Source of the DNA: Piscicola geometra
Taxonomy: Eukaryota > Annelida > Clitellata > Hirudinida > Piscicolidae
Length of the DNA stretch: 64,000 nt
Reading direction: 5' to 3'
NCBI GenBank assembly: GCA_943735955.1
Contig: OX030961.1
Span: forward strand, 8,973,920 to 9,037,919
Numbering within the stretch: position 1 is the first letter of the stretch; every line of letters begins with the position of its first letter. Both the position numbers and the translations under genes were made by a program. The notes below the pieces were generated by a model. It was not told the origin of the DNA. It did no database searches and saw nothing but the letters and a program-made list of their open reading frames with translations. This document shows, one piece after another, positions 1 through 20,967 of the stretch.

Positions 1-1
1 G

Positions 2-151
2 AAGAGGAAGAAGAAGGACGACCAGGCGTCGAACGGCGGAGGCTCCTCGATGGGCAAGGAACACACGCTGACCGTCAAGCTGGCCACCATGCTCCGGCGC
101 TCCCGCTCCAACCTCAACATGGCAAGACAGCCTTCGAGAGATGAAAAGTGA
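2..151 (+). CDS. 3'-terminal exon of an unidentified gene (partial)
   Basis: An open frame enters from the left edge and ends in TGA at 149-151, giving a C-terminus of 49 residues. It is very basic at first (KRKKK), then has a Gly/Ser-rich linker and a stretch ending in LRRSRSNLNMARQPSRDEK. High GC and codon regularity compared with the AT-rich DNA that follows suggest real coding sequence. No domain is recognisable; it resembles a cytoplasmic tail or a disordered C-terminus. The rest of the gene lies outside the window. Confidence 0.5.
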   Translation, partial: KRKKKDDQASNGGGSSMGKEHTLTVKLATMLRRSRSNLNMARQPSRDEK

Positions 152-2358
152 ACACCAGCAGAGTGAGAAAGCCCCCTGTGAAAAAGTAGGAAAATATTGT
201 TTCGAGAAAAAACTAAAAAATAAAAATAATTAAACGGGAAACTTGAGAGTTAAAAGCATTCTAACTAAAGTAACTAGGCTGCTTATAGGGGGCGATTAGA
301 AGCACCTCAGACGCTTTGGCTTTTGCATTCTCATCGGACGTCCTCGCAATAATCACTCCGTGTCTAGTGCTGTAGCCACCCTCTTCCCGAAGCCCGCCCT
401 CACACTTAGACTTAGAGCTCATCACCGACTAGCAATTTGGCCCACATTCAAACGTGTTGGCGAAATGAAAGGAAAAGGCAATCACTTGTAATAATGATGG
501 ATTATTATTGATAACGCTTACCAAGCTAGTAACACCTTAGATACATACTACATGTAGTGCATACAATTCATTTGTATGTGAACTTGATTCGCTTGATGCG
601 TCATCGAGGAGATTGTATATGTTGCAGTCAGAGATATTCAACAGCATCATCAGAACATTTGAACCTTTTATTTTTGCTTTGACGAATTTCGTTTCTTAGG
701 GTATTCGAAAATTTGCAATGAGTTTTGAACTGTTTTTTTGCACCACTTCCGTCACGTACTGTGTTATTTTGTTTGATACTGTGCTTTAGAGATTTAAAAG
801 GTAACTTTCATGTTTTATTGTCTCGAATAAAACGCTTCATTATGTTACATTTATTTGTTCTTTCATGCATAGAAAAACCTTCATATCACAACCGAGTAGT
901 CTTTGTTTTAAAATAAAAAATGGATAAAAGAGATTCAGAATTACATTTTGAACCGATAAACAAAAATTGAAGTTTAAATGGGGTTTTTTCTACTTGTTAA
1001 ATCATCTGACAAGAGAAGGAGGGAGGAAGAAGAGTCTTTGAAAATACAGTAAATAATCAGAGAGTATTCGAAAAACTCAACAAGTTTTGTATAGTCATTA
1101 AAAATGTTTTTTATTTAAAGTATTTCAAATAATGATTTTAAAAACTAATTTAGACATTTTTTATAATTTCGACTATAACTTCGCAGAAAAAACTTCGCAA
1201 AAGAAACTTTCCAATTCCAAAAAATTATCTCGAAAATTTAATTTGAATTTCGTGTATCTGCAAACGAACATCATGTTGCTGGGAAGTGTTCAGTGTTTGC
1301 ATATCTGAAGACATAAAGTAAAACCTGCAATATTTTACAATTAAATATTTATGGGATATTTTGTAGGATATTCTATATTATAGCCAACTAATACGTTTAT
1401 TGTTTAAAAATAAATGTTGTTATTTCCTATTTTCCACATTTTCCATTTTTAGTTTTTATCTATTTAAAAGTTTTGTTTTATTCTTTGAGCATATATGTTC
1501 GGTAATTCAAGAGGCCACTTATTATGGGAACAGAGGGGCGGCGATGACATCCACCTCCAAAACTATTACTTTTTTCTTATTTTGTTGTTTATTGCAATAA
1601 TTTTTTGTTTGAATATTTTCACCATCTAAAAAAATCAATTTGCCTTTTTGATTATTTGTTATACAAAAAAAATCATATTAAAAAGTAAAAAAACTTAATC
1701 TTTAAGAAACGTTTTACTTTTTTTTAGCTTTTATCTCGCCTTATTTTCAAAGCTCTTTCGCAACAATGCGCAAATCAATAGCCTCTGTGCTGTGCTGCTT
1801 CTTGAATGAATTGGCGTGCTAGCATAGTTAGTTGTTGGGCTTGTGTCTGAGAATAAAGGTTTTAGTTGGTGTATGTGTTACGTTTATTATTATTATTATT
1901 ATTGTTGTTGTTGTTGTTGTTAATACCATTTGCTTTTTTAAATGTATTTTTATGTTTATTTTCCCCTCTCTGGGAATCAGCTGTTGAAGGGAAGAAGAAA
2001 TGAAGCTTTCGTAGTTGTGTTGAAACAAAAGAGTTGTGAAGACCAGAAAGATTAATTGATTTAAAGCATTTATTATTTGTTTAATGTATAAAACGCGCTG
2101 TTGAAATTTATTTATTAAAAAAGAAAAAAAATGAGACAAATAAGTAAAGAAAGCGCCAAAAGGGCGATTTTAAATTAATGTGATCACCATAAAAATGAAT
2201 ATTTATAAAGTCAAAAAAACTCGAGGGTTTGAATTGTTAGAAACTAAGCGATCACAGAAGCATCTTGGAGCCGGCAAAAATTATCCAACAAACGTTAAAT
2301 ATCAATTAATATTCTACTTTGAAACACCAAATATTTTACCTACCCCTAAATCTTATCC
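152..2358. other. Gene-poor AT-rich spacer
   Basis: About 2.2 kb of AT-rich sequence. The first few hundred bases are probably the 3' UTR of the gene ending at 151. Only short random frames occur. There is a small ATT/GTT trinucleotide run near 1885-1920. I see no RNA gene or conserved exon. Confidence 0.5.
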
Positions 2359-3942
2359 CTACTCTTCCGTGTTCTCATTCGCGTTGGAATACTCGTCCTT
2401 TGGTGGTGCAGCTTCGGCATCTGGGTAGTCCCGCTGTTCCGATGTGCTTCTGACACTGCCACCTCCCACATCCGTATCCTTTCCACCGAGCTTTCCTTGA
2501 CACAGAGCCAATACTGCCACCAGAGTCAAGACTCCACACGCGAAGCCCAAGCCAGCCAACACGATGTACACTGGCTCAAGAACCAATGGAGAGGCTAGTG
2601 CCACTGAATGAGTGAAGAGAACTTAATTTTAAAACGTCGTTTCAGTATTAATTTGAAATACTAATGAAATATTCAAAGAGCATAATTAATAATTTATTCA
2701 AATAAATTAAATATGTATATCTACATTTACTCATTCATTATAACACTTTTTAAAATCATTAAAATGTTATTGATAAATGAAATGAATTGATTAGTGATGA
2801 CTCACTCGAGTCCGAAGATTGAGTGCCATTCGCAGGGCTGTTGTTGCTTCCGTTCTGAGAGGCTTGTGTTGCTGGTACTGTGATGCTCTTGATAGTAGTC
2901 GTAGCTGCCAGAGTCGGCGTGGGAAGGACAGACGTATCTGTGGTAGCAGCACTTTTAACTGTAACTTTGGTTGTTGAAGCTGTATTTAGAGATGTTGTCA
3001 GAGCCATGGTGGTAGTTGTAGTTTTAGCTGTAGTAGAAGTGGTAGTAGTGATAGAAGTAGTGATAGAAGTAGTAGTAGTAGTGCTGAAAGGTGGAGTAAC
3101 GGGCACGAAGACGGATGGGCAAGTCAGAGATGTCTTGGCATAATACCTGGCGGAAGAGCTGAAGATGTAAGTGCCAAGGAAGGCTTGATCGGAGCTCAAG
3201 TAGCATATGCTAAATGCAAAGTCGTAGACGAAGAAAGGGACATCTTGTGAGATGGCCTTTTCGGAACAGCTGCTGACACTGTCACTCACGTCGCTGTGTT
3301 GGTTGACTTTGAGAAGGGTTAAGTCGACGTTGCTCGAGGACCACTGCTTCCCTTGCGGACACGCTTGATCGGAAGGTTTTGATTTAAAATATTTCGAAAA
3401 TGTATTTAATTATTTAGAAAAGTAGAACGTCGTAGAATAATTGGAAATAAAAACCCACTGTTAGAGCAGAAAAGGGAGCTGCGTGTGACGTGGAAGAGGG
3501 AAGTGGTGTCAGGCGCGGTTTTGAACTGTTTGATTTTAGCTTGGTACAGACTACAGAGATGTGTAACACTGTCCCAAGTTAAGCCGAAACATTTGATGTC
3601 AGATTGGCACTCTGATTTGCAGGAATTTAAATCGACGTTATTCTGTTGAAGGTAAGCAGCTTCTGTGGTGTCAGTTTTTGTCACTTCTATCAGCGTCACA
3701 CAGCCTGTGGTGTGGTGTTGAAGCTTTAGTGAGTGCTTGATAAGCGTTTTAATAAGATTTTACGAGTTATTTCGCCTTTTTCATTCATTTCCGAGTTTAC
3801 AACAACGTTTTAAAGGGATGAAAATGGTGGAAGTATTGTTAATATGAGTAAGTTGCATGCCTGAAGTGAGCTCCAAGACGCCTATTAAGAATATCAGTTT
3901 CAAGGGAAAGAAAACTGTTGAGTTGATCATTTTCAGAGTCAT
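2359..3942 (-). CDS. Single-pass membrane protein with PAN-like modules and a Thr-rich stalk
   Basis: Proposed exons (minus strand): 3942-3801, 3704-3459, 3363-2806, 2603-2359; phases agree and give about 396 residues. Exon 1 starts with a hydrophobic signal peptide (MTLKMINSTVFFPLKLIFLI). Exon 2 has a Cys-patterned module (C..CKSECQ...CFGLTW...CSLY) like PAN/apple domains, and exon 3 opens with a second related module (CPQGKQW...CSEKA...ICYLSS). A Thr/Ser-rich mucin-like stretch follows. Exon 4 encodes a transmembrane helix (VYIVLAGLGFACGVLTLVAV) and an acidic tail of about 50 residues. The exon 1 donor is uncertain: a GTAAAC donor keeps frame, but other cuts are possible. It looks like a cell-surface receptor or adhesion protein; ligand unknown. 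The PAN assignment rests on cysteine spacing and is an inference. Confidence 0.6.
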
Positions 3943-5194
3943 TTCCTCAACTCAAAATTGTAGTTATGTAGTAATGATAGTTCTTATTTGAGATTTACAT
4001 TCAGCATGATTTATAATTAAATGCTAAAATTCAAAAGAGCTATTTTTCAGAACCTTGAGTCGACTCAAAAGTGTTTAAAAATGCAGAGAAGTAAACAGGC
4101 ATTCATGCATGACACAATACTCTAGTAATACAATATAAGTGAGTGCTCGATTGATGGGCTACCATTGTATTTTATGGTCTTCAAAATTGTCTGCAGTGGC
4201 GTGAATGAATCAGTAGGGGTGGTTTGAAGGCGAGGCCTCACTCAATGACGACATTCTAGTCTTTGTTCTTTTTTGAGACTTTTCGATTCTTTCAAAATAT
4301 AGGTTTCATGAAAACAATTAACTACTTTTTTGTCGTTTGGAATTTTAACACAGTCCAATTCAATTGAAGACAAAATGGTTTAAGTATATTGCTTTTATTA
4401 TATCTATATATTTTATTTTCAAAAACTTCATCAAGACGTTGATTATAAAATAGAAAAATATTTTTCGTAGTTAATTTGTGTATCTTTGCTTCCTAGCGAT
4501 TGTTTTAGAAGATTTCTTTCTTAGAGCGTCTTTATTTTTTATGGTTTTAAATATATATGTTCTAAAGTTTTATAAGTAATATTATTACTCCATTAATAAA
4601 AAACTATGTTTGGATGCTTTATTGATGGAAAAAATAGAACGGAAACCAACTTTTTTAGCCTACATTTTAAAACCTCTTTGCTAATTTTCACTATTTAGTT
4701 TGCAAAATTGTATAAATCCTCATGATACTTCAGCCACCATTTCTTTTTTTACAATTTCTTCACTTAAAATCTTTATTATTATTTTCTAAATATTTTGAAT
4801 ACTTTAACATTATATTTTTGATGTAGCTCAAATTAGGAAGATCTTTATAAAACTTTTTTTTTCCATTAATCCAAAAATGAAGATTTTAAATACTTATAAA
4901 ATATAATTATTATTTACTAAAAGTTACAATTTTTAATGAGTTTAATACATTTCCTACTAGCGACAAAAATCTACTTTTAGAAAGTCTATTTTTAGAAAAC
5001 TTTTTTTCTGGTAGTGAGTGCTTGTTATTTAAAGCGAGAAAAGTTACAGATCATGATTTTGGAAGCCAGAAATTTGTTAAAGTTAATCACAAAGTGTTCG
5101 CTTTTGCTCTTGAAGATATTAATTTCACTCTTGTAAATAATCTTTTTTTTACATTGTGACCCAATTCAAAAAATTTTTGTTTTATACAGACACA
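3943..5194. other. AT-rich intergenic region
   Basis: Spacer between the 5' end of the minus-strand PAN-like gene and the glycerol kinase start, so it should hold two divergent promoters. No clear TATA box, repeat or RNA gene is recognisable. Confidence 0.4.
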
Positions 5195-12937
<7,743 letters not shown>

Positions 12938-14637
12938 CAGAACCTCGCCACTTGTCGTCAATTCCACCAGCAGCTAAATAGTATTTTGCCAAAATCTTTC
13001 TTCAAATCACTGCCTCGTCGCCTCCTTTCTCGTTCTTAAGTGTTCACATTTTGTTCGAAGAATCGTTTTCTCTTGTCTGCATTGAATTTAATATCATTTT
13101 CATTTTTGCCTTGTAGATTCCTTCCACGCGTATAACTATTTTTTCATTAACCCTCATCACAAATCATGAACATGGACTTAAATAAATTGAAAAAATATTT
13201 TTTCAAGGCTTGTAAATGGTCCATTGTGAGATTTTATTTCAATAAAAATTATGAACTGTCGATTATTTTCAATAGAATTGGTTTATCATAAAATATAATT
13301 TGGAGCAATTTTTTTTCTACGACTAAAGCTTTTCAAAAAATTTTAAAAACAGTTTGGAGATTTTAAAAAATTCATGATTTGTGTCATGAATATAGATCAA
13401 AGATTGCTGATTTACGATAATGATTTGCTCAAATATTAATTTATTCTATGTAATCAGCATATATGCATTGTTTAATTTGGCAAGCGAAGGCTAATTAGAT
13501 ATTTTTACATTGATTGCGTTCTGCCAAAAAAACAAGTGTTATTCTTCGCCGTCCAATCAGGAGCTTTTTGGGTGATTAGAGTTAATAGGTAGTTGATTAA
13601 TAAGTAATTAAAAGTTAATAGTATTTAAATAAATAGTCTTAAGAAAGTATTTTATAATATTAATATCAAGATAATTTATTTGTGGTGGAAGCAACACTTT
13701 TTGATTAGTTTTTTTACATGCCACAAATTTTCAAAATATAAAAAACAAGAAGAACAAAGCAATAGGTGTATAGCAAGACTTTATAATTGTTATATTAAAA
13801 CGATAAGAAAGTTCAATGATGCGTCTAATACACAGGCGTGTGTGTGCGTGGTGGTATATAGCAGCTTCAAGAGTGGTCGAACGTCAATTCGCTACTTTAA
13901 AAGCTGATCATTCGGGGCATTTATTTTGTTTTTTCTCTACAAACTCCTCAAATACTGATCGATCTGATAGGCACTCGGCAAAGTAGCGTCAGAACTCTTA
14001 AATCAGTTTAATGAAACTTCCTATAATCTTGTGAAAAGGTTTCCTAAATGTTTTATTAATGAATTAAAGCAAGTCTTACCAACACAAAGTTCGAATCAAG
14101 AGCATATCTGACTGTTACGACGGTCGTTGTCACGGATGAGTCATCTTCGATCGTTGCATTGTCAAGTGTTATATGCGCGCATACACTGAGGCCATACACT
14201 TCGCATCGCTCATATGATTCTACGGGACATTTGCCATTTTACTGTCTTCGATAAAGGCCTTCGAGTGTGTGTGTTCAAACTTAAATTCACTTCCCACGTC
14301 TTTTCAACCAAACCTCAATGATACGCACTTGTTAAAGGCTTTTGTGCGTGAAGTCTGACGAGCTGTGAACAGGTGAGTGCTGCATCTGGACCCGTGCAGC
14401 GCACTTAATTGGAGGCGTATCGACGCACGACTTGAAATAAGAATGATTTATATTCACAATGACTTATCGTCTATATGTTAAAACATCACTTTATTATTCT
14501 ATCAGGTAAGTTTCTGGAAATCAAAAAAAAGAAGTCTTTTCTTTCGTGACAGAAACCGCTTTCTCCAAGATCTATCTCACTGCACTTCCTCTTCCATCCA
14601 ATCCCATCTCTTCCCCGCCATGTATCTCGTTTAATGA
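12938..14637. other. GK 3' UTR and AT-rich spacer
   Basis: Poly(A) signals AATAAA at 13181-13186 and 13241-13246, the first followed by a GT-rich stretch. The rest, to the start of the Hsp20-domain gene, is AT-rich with no recognisable feature. It should contain that gene's promoter. Confidence 0.5.
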
Positions 14638-16706
14638 ATGCCGCCGTCCTTGAAACTAATTAGTTCTTTCCCCGACTGCTTTTCCTACAAAGCTGCAGAA
14701 ATCAATGCAAGGGCATTTCCAGACCCTGAAGCACTAATGATTTCCGAAGCACCTCAACTCAAGTTCCCAAGCTATTTCAATGGATCACAAAAAGTTTTCG
14801 TGAACAACAAGAAAACTTCCACTCGCAACCTTTCCTCCGACGAAGCCACCAGTTCCACACCAGGCAGCACCGTCAGAAGCACTCTCGACTTCATGCCTCC
14901 TCTCCTCGATGAGGCTGATCTGAGTCTCCTCAAGAGTAACATCTTACGCGACCGCCTCTACTCCAGCTCAGTGAACCTCAACTCACTCAAACACCACAAC
15001 AGGGCATTCGCTCGCAAACCCACCATTCCCAACCCCATCCTCAAACTCAGCAAAACATCATCGGCCGGTCGGCTTCCCCAGATCAACTACACTGAACGAT
15101 CTCTTCTCCATAATGACCTCGACAGATTTGGCAGCAACTACAACCTTGACTACTGCCACAACGGCTTTTACAACAACGCTAACATCAGAGAGAGTGGCAA
15201 CAACAACACTAACATCAGAGAGAGTGGCAACAACAACACTAACATCAGAGGCAGTGGCAACAACAACACTAAAAAAGTGATCTTCAAGAACTTGGTTTCA
15301 GTTTTTCGGTTCGACAGCGACGCAGACAGCGGCTGTTCCTCGGAGTACGAGAGGAAACTAAAGAACAACTCGCCCCTCAACTCGAGCTTCACCAAAACAA
15401 TAAACAAGCGAAACCTTCCTGCTCTTTCCACTCTACAAAAAAACAATGTAAACAAAAATGTTTACAAACAACAGAAAAATCACAACTCCAACATCAACAT
15501 TCCCAAACGGGACAACATTTTCAAAACAAGCAACACTCCAACTTCCCGTGATGACGACCACCCCCGCTACCACGTGTACATTGATGATGAAGACGAAGAA
15601 GACAACGAAAGTGGTCTTTCGGTCTCTCCTGACCTCAACTCCCAAGTCATATTCGCCTACTCACGACCCCTTGAGCGGCCCCCATCGACCTTCATCTCAG
15701 ATTCAAGCTCAGGCGCACTTTCAACTCCAAACACCGGCAGCAAGCACTTCAGCTCGAAGCAGACGATATACTTTGACGACGAAACTGAAGAGCTCAGTCC
15801 ATCTCTGCACGACGACGAGGCTTTCGCTCACTCTTCTCATTCAAATTCATCTTCTAACCTCACTCCCACCATCGTCACTTCTCTTCAACCTCTCCACGAC
15901 CAACCATTACTCTACCCACTTGGTCACTCTTCTCCCGAAGCACCAGCAACAAGCGTATCAAAGTTTCCAATCACCAACAACCCCTCTCAGGCAACCACCA
16001 GTTAGTTTCAGGACCAGCATTTACATTTTTGATTGAATATTTCTTGAACACACTTAAATTAAGAAAAATATTAAAAGCAATTTTTTATTTTTTATGAATC
16101 ATTTATGAATAATTGGTAGAAATGATTTACACTTTGATGAATGAATATTGTAAATATTCTTTCTTACCACCACACCATGAAGAGAAACAGCCTGACTACG
16201 GATATGACGTGTCGATAGAGCTTCCACAGAGTGAGTACGACCTCATCAAACAACAACAAGAAGCAGACGCTCAAGCGCAGGAACAACAACTACAACAACA
16301 ACTCGCCCAACCACTCAAACAACTCCACTACCCTCACCTGCCTTACTCGCTCTACCTGCAAGAAGTGAAAAAGCACCAAGAAGTAGCGGCAAATCTCAAA
16401 AAACAGGAGCAGCCTGAACGCCACAAAGCTGAAGCGACCTTCAAGTACAACCCGCTGCTGGGTAGCAACAACTGTCTCATGATCACGGTCAGACTGGGCG
16501 TTCCTTTGCAGCCCTCCGACGTGCTGGTGAAGACGAACAAGAACGGATCCAAGTTGAGAATCGTTTCCAGCAAGGAGGCTTCTTGCTTGCCTGAAGATTT
16601 CAACGAACAAATCCTCCTGCCCATCCAGATCAACCCTTACAAGATCTCAGCCAAGATCGACACTTCTGGTAACTTGCTGATTGAAGCTCCCATTCTCAAA
16701 ATATGA
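14638..16706 (+). CDS. Small heat-shock (alpha-crystallin/Hsp20) domain protein with a long disordered N-terminus
   Basis: Two exons, 14638-16000 and 16183-16706, join in phase to about 628 residues. Residues 1 to about 500 are Ser/Asn/Thr-rich and apparently disordered, with three near-identical copies of a 10-residue Asn-rich unit (15174-15270) and an acidic patch. A Gln-rich segment (KQQQEADAQAQEQQLQQQ) follows. The last 90 residues read like an alpha-crystallin domain: ITVRLGVPLQPSDVLVKTNK, a LRIVSS strand, FNEQILLPIQINPYKISAKI and a final GNLLIEAPI strand. Typical small Hsps are 150-250 residues, so this is greatly extended. The exon 2 acceptor could also be the TAG at about 16119; both keep frame. 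Chaperone function is inferred from the domain only. Confidence 0.75.
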
Positions 16707-18361
16707 GGACGAATCGGAAAAGTTTAACTCCCTGAAATATGAATGAAGTTTTAAGAATAGTTCTATTGAAAAGTTTCTAATGAAAGAAAAAGTAAATTAC
16801 TTATCCTTCTAAATAGAATGTAGGACGAAAGAAAAATATTGCGTACTTAAAAAGGAAGCAAAGATGTTTATGTTCGTGAAGGGATGCAAACGTGAAGATG
16901 AAAACAAAATCAATAGCTCTTGATCAATACAACATAGTCATTGAAATCAAACGACTGCAAAGCTCTGCAGTCTTCTTAATAGTCTAAATGATGAACTACA
17001 TTTTATAACAAATAACAAAAATTAATGTTAATTAATCCTCAAGTGATAATGAACAGAAGTGTATTTCTCAACTATCATTTATTATAGGATCATAATGTCG
17101 CTTGAAGGCGTGTTGACAGTGTCAAGCTGACTGACTGTTCCGAACTCTAGTCCTTCTGTCCTTGCAATGACACCTTATGAGGCTCCACTTATATTGATGG
17201 CGATGGTGAAGGGATTAATGAATGGTGCTGAAAATGATCATTATAACATTTAGTTTGTGCTACAAATAATTAGTTGATTTTTAAAAACCTTTAAAATAAA
17301 ATAAAAGTGACTATTCAGACATATCTTTTAAATAACAACTTGAGAATCAATTGATTGGCACGTATACATCTACGCTGTACTTTAGCATTAACCATTAGGT
17401 TGTTACTTTCCTGTATTCATCATTTTGGATTTTCATTATCTAACGAACAATTTGTTTCTTCGTTTTATAAATTATTATAACTTCTATATAAGTTATTATT
17501 CCAAACTTTACTTGAAATAAATGCATTTAAACTCTTTAACCACTGATGGGGACTTTTTCCCAGAAAGAGAAACATCTGTCCGCTCATCAGTCACGTGCCT
17601 ACAAGGCTGAATAGATAGAGGAGTCTTCATATTGCACCACAAGCCCTCATTACACATGCTCATTTGAAGAAAACATATCTTAATCATCTGCCTTAATGCA
17701 TCCTTCGCCTTAAATCGATACTTCAATGTACTGAAGAACTGTTTCTAAAATTAATAAAATGTCATTACTCAGCGCTCAAAAACTGTTTTTCAGATTTTAT
17801 TTGACCTGTTTATAAGAGAAACATTTTTAAATTTTACAAAAAACATGTTGGAAATCGATTTTGCAACAGATGATGAAATCTACACAGTTGTTATCAATTC
17901 ATGATAACATAAAAAATAACTATTAGAAGAATTATTTAGTATATAGAGTATCTAAACTAAGTATTAAGAGGTACTTTTCAAGTCTTGCGGCACACTTAAC
18001 AATCACAGCAGGACGTTGCACCGTTGTGACTTCTTGTTATTCTTTTTTCGAAAATAAATTGGTTAAAATAAAGATTAAAAACTTTTTTAGTTTATATGTT
18101 AAATAAATTAATTAAATATCTCAAATAAAAAGTAAATTTCATTAATTTTTTAATGAATTAATAGTAATAAAGAATCAATTAACTTACAATTATTCTTAAT
18201 CTTTTTATGTATATAATTAAGTTTATGCCACTACGTCACACACGGTGTCTTGAGAGAGTTTCCGTTCATCGAAGTGTCAGCAGTTGTCTTTGAACATCTG
18301 CCTTCCCCTCCATTGTCATCACTTACTCTCTATTCAGCCTGTCAATCAATATGTTTTCAAT

Positions 18362-18877
18362 ACTACTACCTTGTGTTATATCACTGCTACTACACAGTGT
18401 TATAACACTGCTACTACACAGTGTTATAACACTGCTACTACACAGTGTTATAACACTGCTACTACACATTGTTATATCACTGCTACTACACAGTGTTATA
18501 ACACTGCTACTACACAGTGTTATAACACTGCTACTACACAGTGTTATAACACTGCTACTACACAGTGTTATATCACTGCTACTACACAGTGTTATATCAC
18601 TGCTACTACACAGTGTTATAACACTGCTACTACACATTGTTATATCACTGCTACTACACAGTGTTATAACACTGCTACTACACAGTGTTATATCACTGCT
18701 ACTACACAGTGTTATAACACTGCTACTACACAGTGTTATATCACTGCTACTACACAGTGTTATATCACTGCTACTACACAGTGTTATATCACTGCTACTA
18801 CACAGTGTTATAACACTGCTACTACACAGTGTTATATCACTGCTACTACACAGTGTTATAACACTGCTACTACACTG
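18362..18877. repeat. 24-bp satellite with an internal perfect palindrome (~21 copies)
   Basis: Unit TGTTATAACACTGCTACTACACAG, with a TATATC variant interspersed. Across the unit junction it contains CAGTGTTATAACACTG, a perfect 16-bp palindrome; the TATATC variant breaks the symmetry by one pair. Frames stay open on both strands because 24 is a multiple of three. Confidence 0.95.
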
Positions 18878-19605
18878 ACCTGACACTCTCACAATGCGTT
18901 TATGTCCAAAATCAACTCATCTTCTGCTCGTCTCTTCAAAACAGCAGCAGTATTGAACGCGGTATCATCAACAAAAGAAAGAAAGGAAGTTATGAAAAAA
19001 ATTCTATGAGATGTGGGCTCTCTTGGCTTGCTTACCTGCAATTTCCCTCCCCAAGGTGCCTTCGTGCTGTGAGACACCCTAGACATTGTAGCTGTAGTTA
19101 ACAATACTGTAACCTTCCCCTTGCCAGTGTGCAAAGCCTTGCACCTGCCTCACGTTTAAGAGTTGTTTGGATGTATAACGTTAGTTGAAACTCAGACTTG
19201 AATATATTTTAGTGTTTATTAAATAAATAAAGAAAAGAATTATTCGAATTCAAATAATTCTGGGATTATTAAATAAGTTTTAAAAATAAAGAACGTGTTC
19301 CTGTCACACCCTTCACATTTGTTACATTTAACTGCTCTACTCCCTCTGTCGAATGGAAAAGTATTTTGATGCAAGTGTAGAACTATGAAGGGAGGACGAG
19401 GGAGGTTCATGATGATAATGATCTTGGTGTTACTTATTAAGCAGGCGATGAAGATAATTAGGAGAATATATTGCTAATGGTGAAAAAATGGTGATGCAGG
19501 TATAGGTGGCGTGATAATGATGTTTAATAAAGCTACCGCATGCATAAGAAAAATCATGTAAGTGGGTTGTCGCATAAACACGTGTATATGTATTTATTTA
19601 GGAGA

Positions 19606-19900
<295 letters not shown>

Positions 19901-20657
19901 TGTGGTTACGCATTCTGGCGGCTGCGAGCACTGCATGGTCATAAAAGAGCGATGAAAGAGACGAATGAATGGAGGACGCAGTGGCAGATAAGTTGTTTGC
20001 AGTCGCTGCGCTTCCATTCAATTTGTCAATCCTGATCAGGAACTGCCCAGAGTTGAAAGGAATGAAGTTTTCCGCTGAAAGTTGAAAACGTCGAAATTTA
20101 ATCAAACAAAATTTTAATTTTAGAATTAAATTTTTATGCTTAAATTTCAACAAATGGAAATACTGTAAAACTTAAAATTCATTGTGCTGCTTTTCACTGA
20201 AGTGAAGAAAGGAACAAAGACTTTAGACTCTTTTCCGATTGATTTTCCCGCACTCCTCGCATCCCCTCACTTGCTCTGGAAGACTGCATTCTTACAGCTT
20301 GTGCCTCTCATCGATCCAGTCATCTCCTTGCGCACTGAAAGACTTGAAAATGCGCATCTTACAAAAATTCGACTCACAAATTATAGAAAAAATTCAAAGT
20401 ATGAAAAATCATAATTTCCACTTAATAAAGATTTCTTTCCAATTAACTTTTTCTAACCCCCAGCACAGTCTTCTTTTAAGGGAAACACAATCGTGTATTC
20501 CTACTCTGGAATTGTCTCTCACGCATCTCTCGGACCTCTGAGCTTTTAAGCTTTTAAGCCTGCAATGACCGCATAAGACTTCAAGTCACAAAGCTCCCAG
20601 TCCCTCTCGCAACTTCGCATCTTCACATCTTCACACCATCTCATAAACTTCACACCA

Positions 20658-20954
<297 letters not shown>

Positions 20955-20967
20955 GACGGCATGAGAG

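Noticed and set aside
725..2139. Small frames of 60-103 codons
   Set aside because: AT-rich random frames with no codon bias, signal or motif.
18284..18892. Open frames of 175-199 residues on both strands
   Set aside because: A 24-bp satellite read in frame; composition is trivial on all strands.
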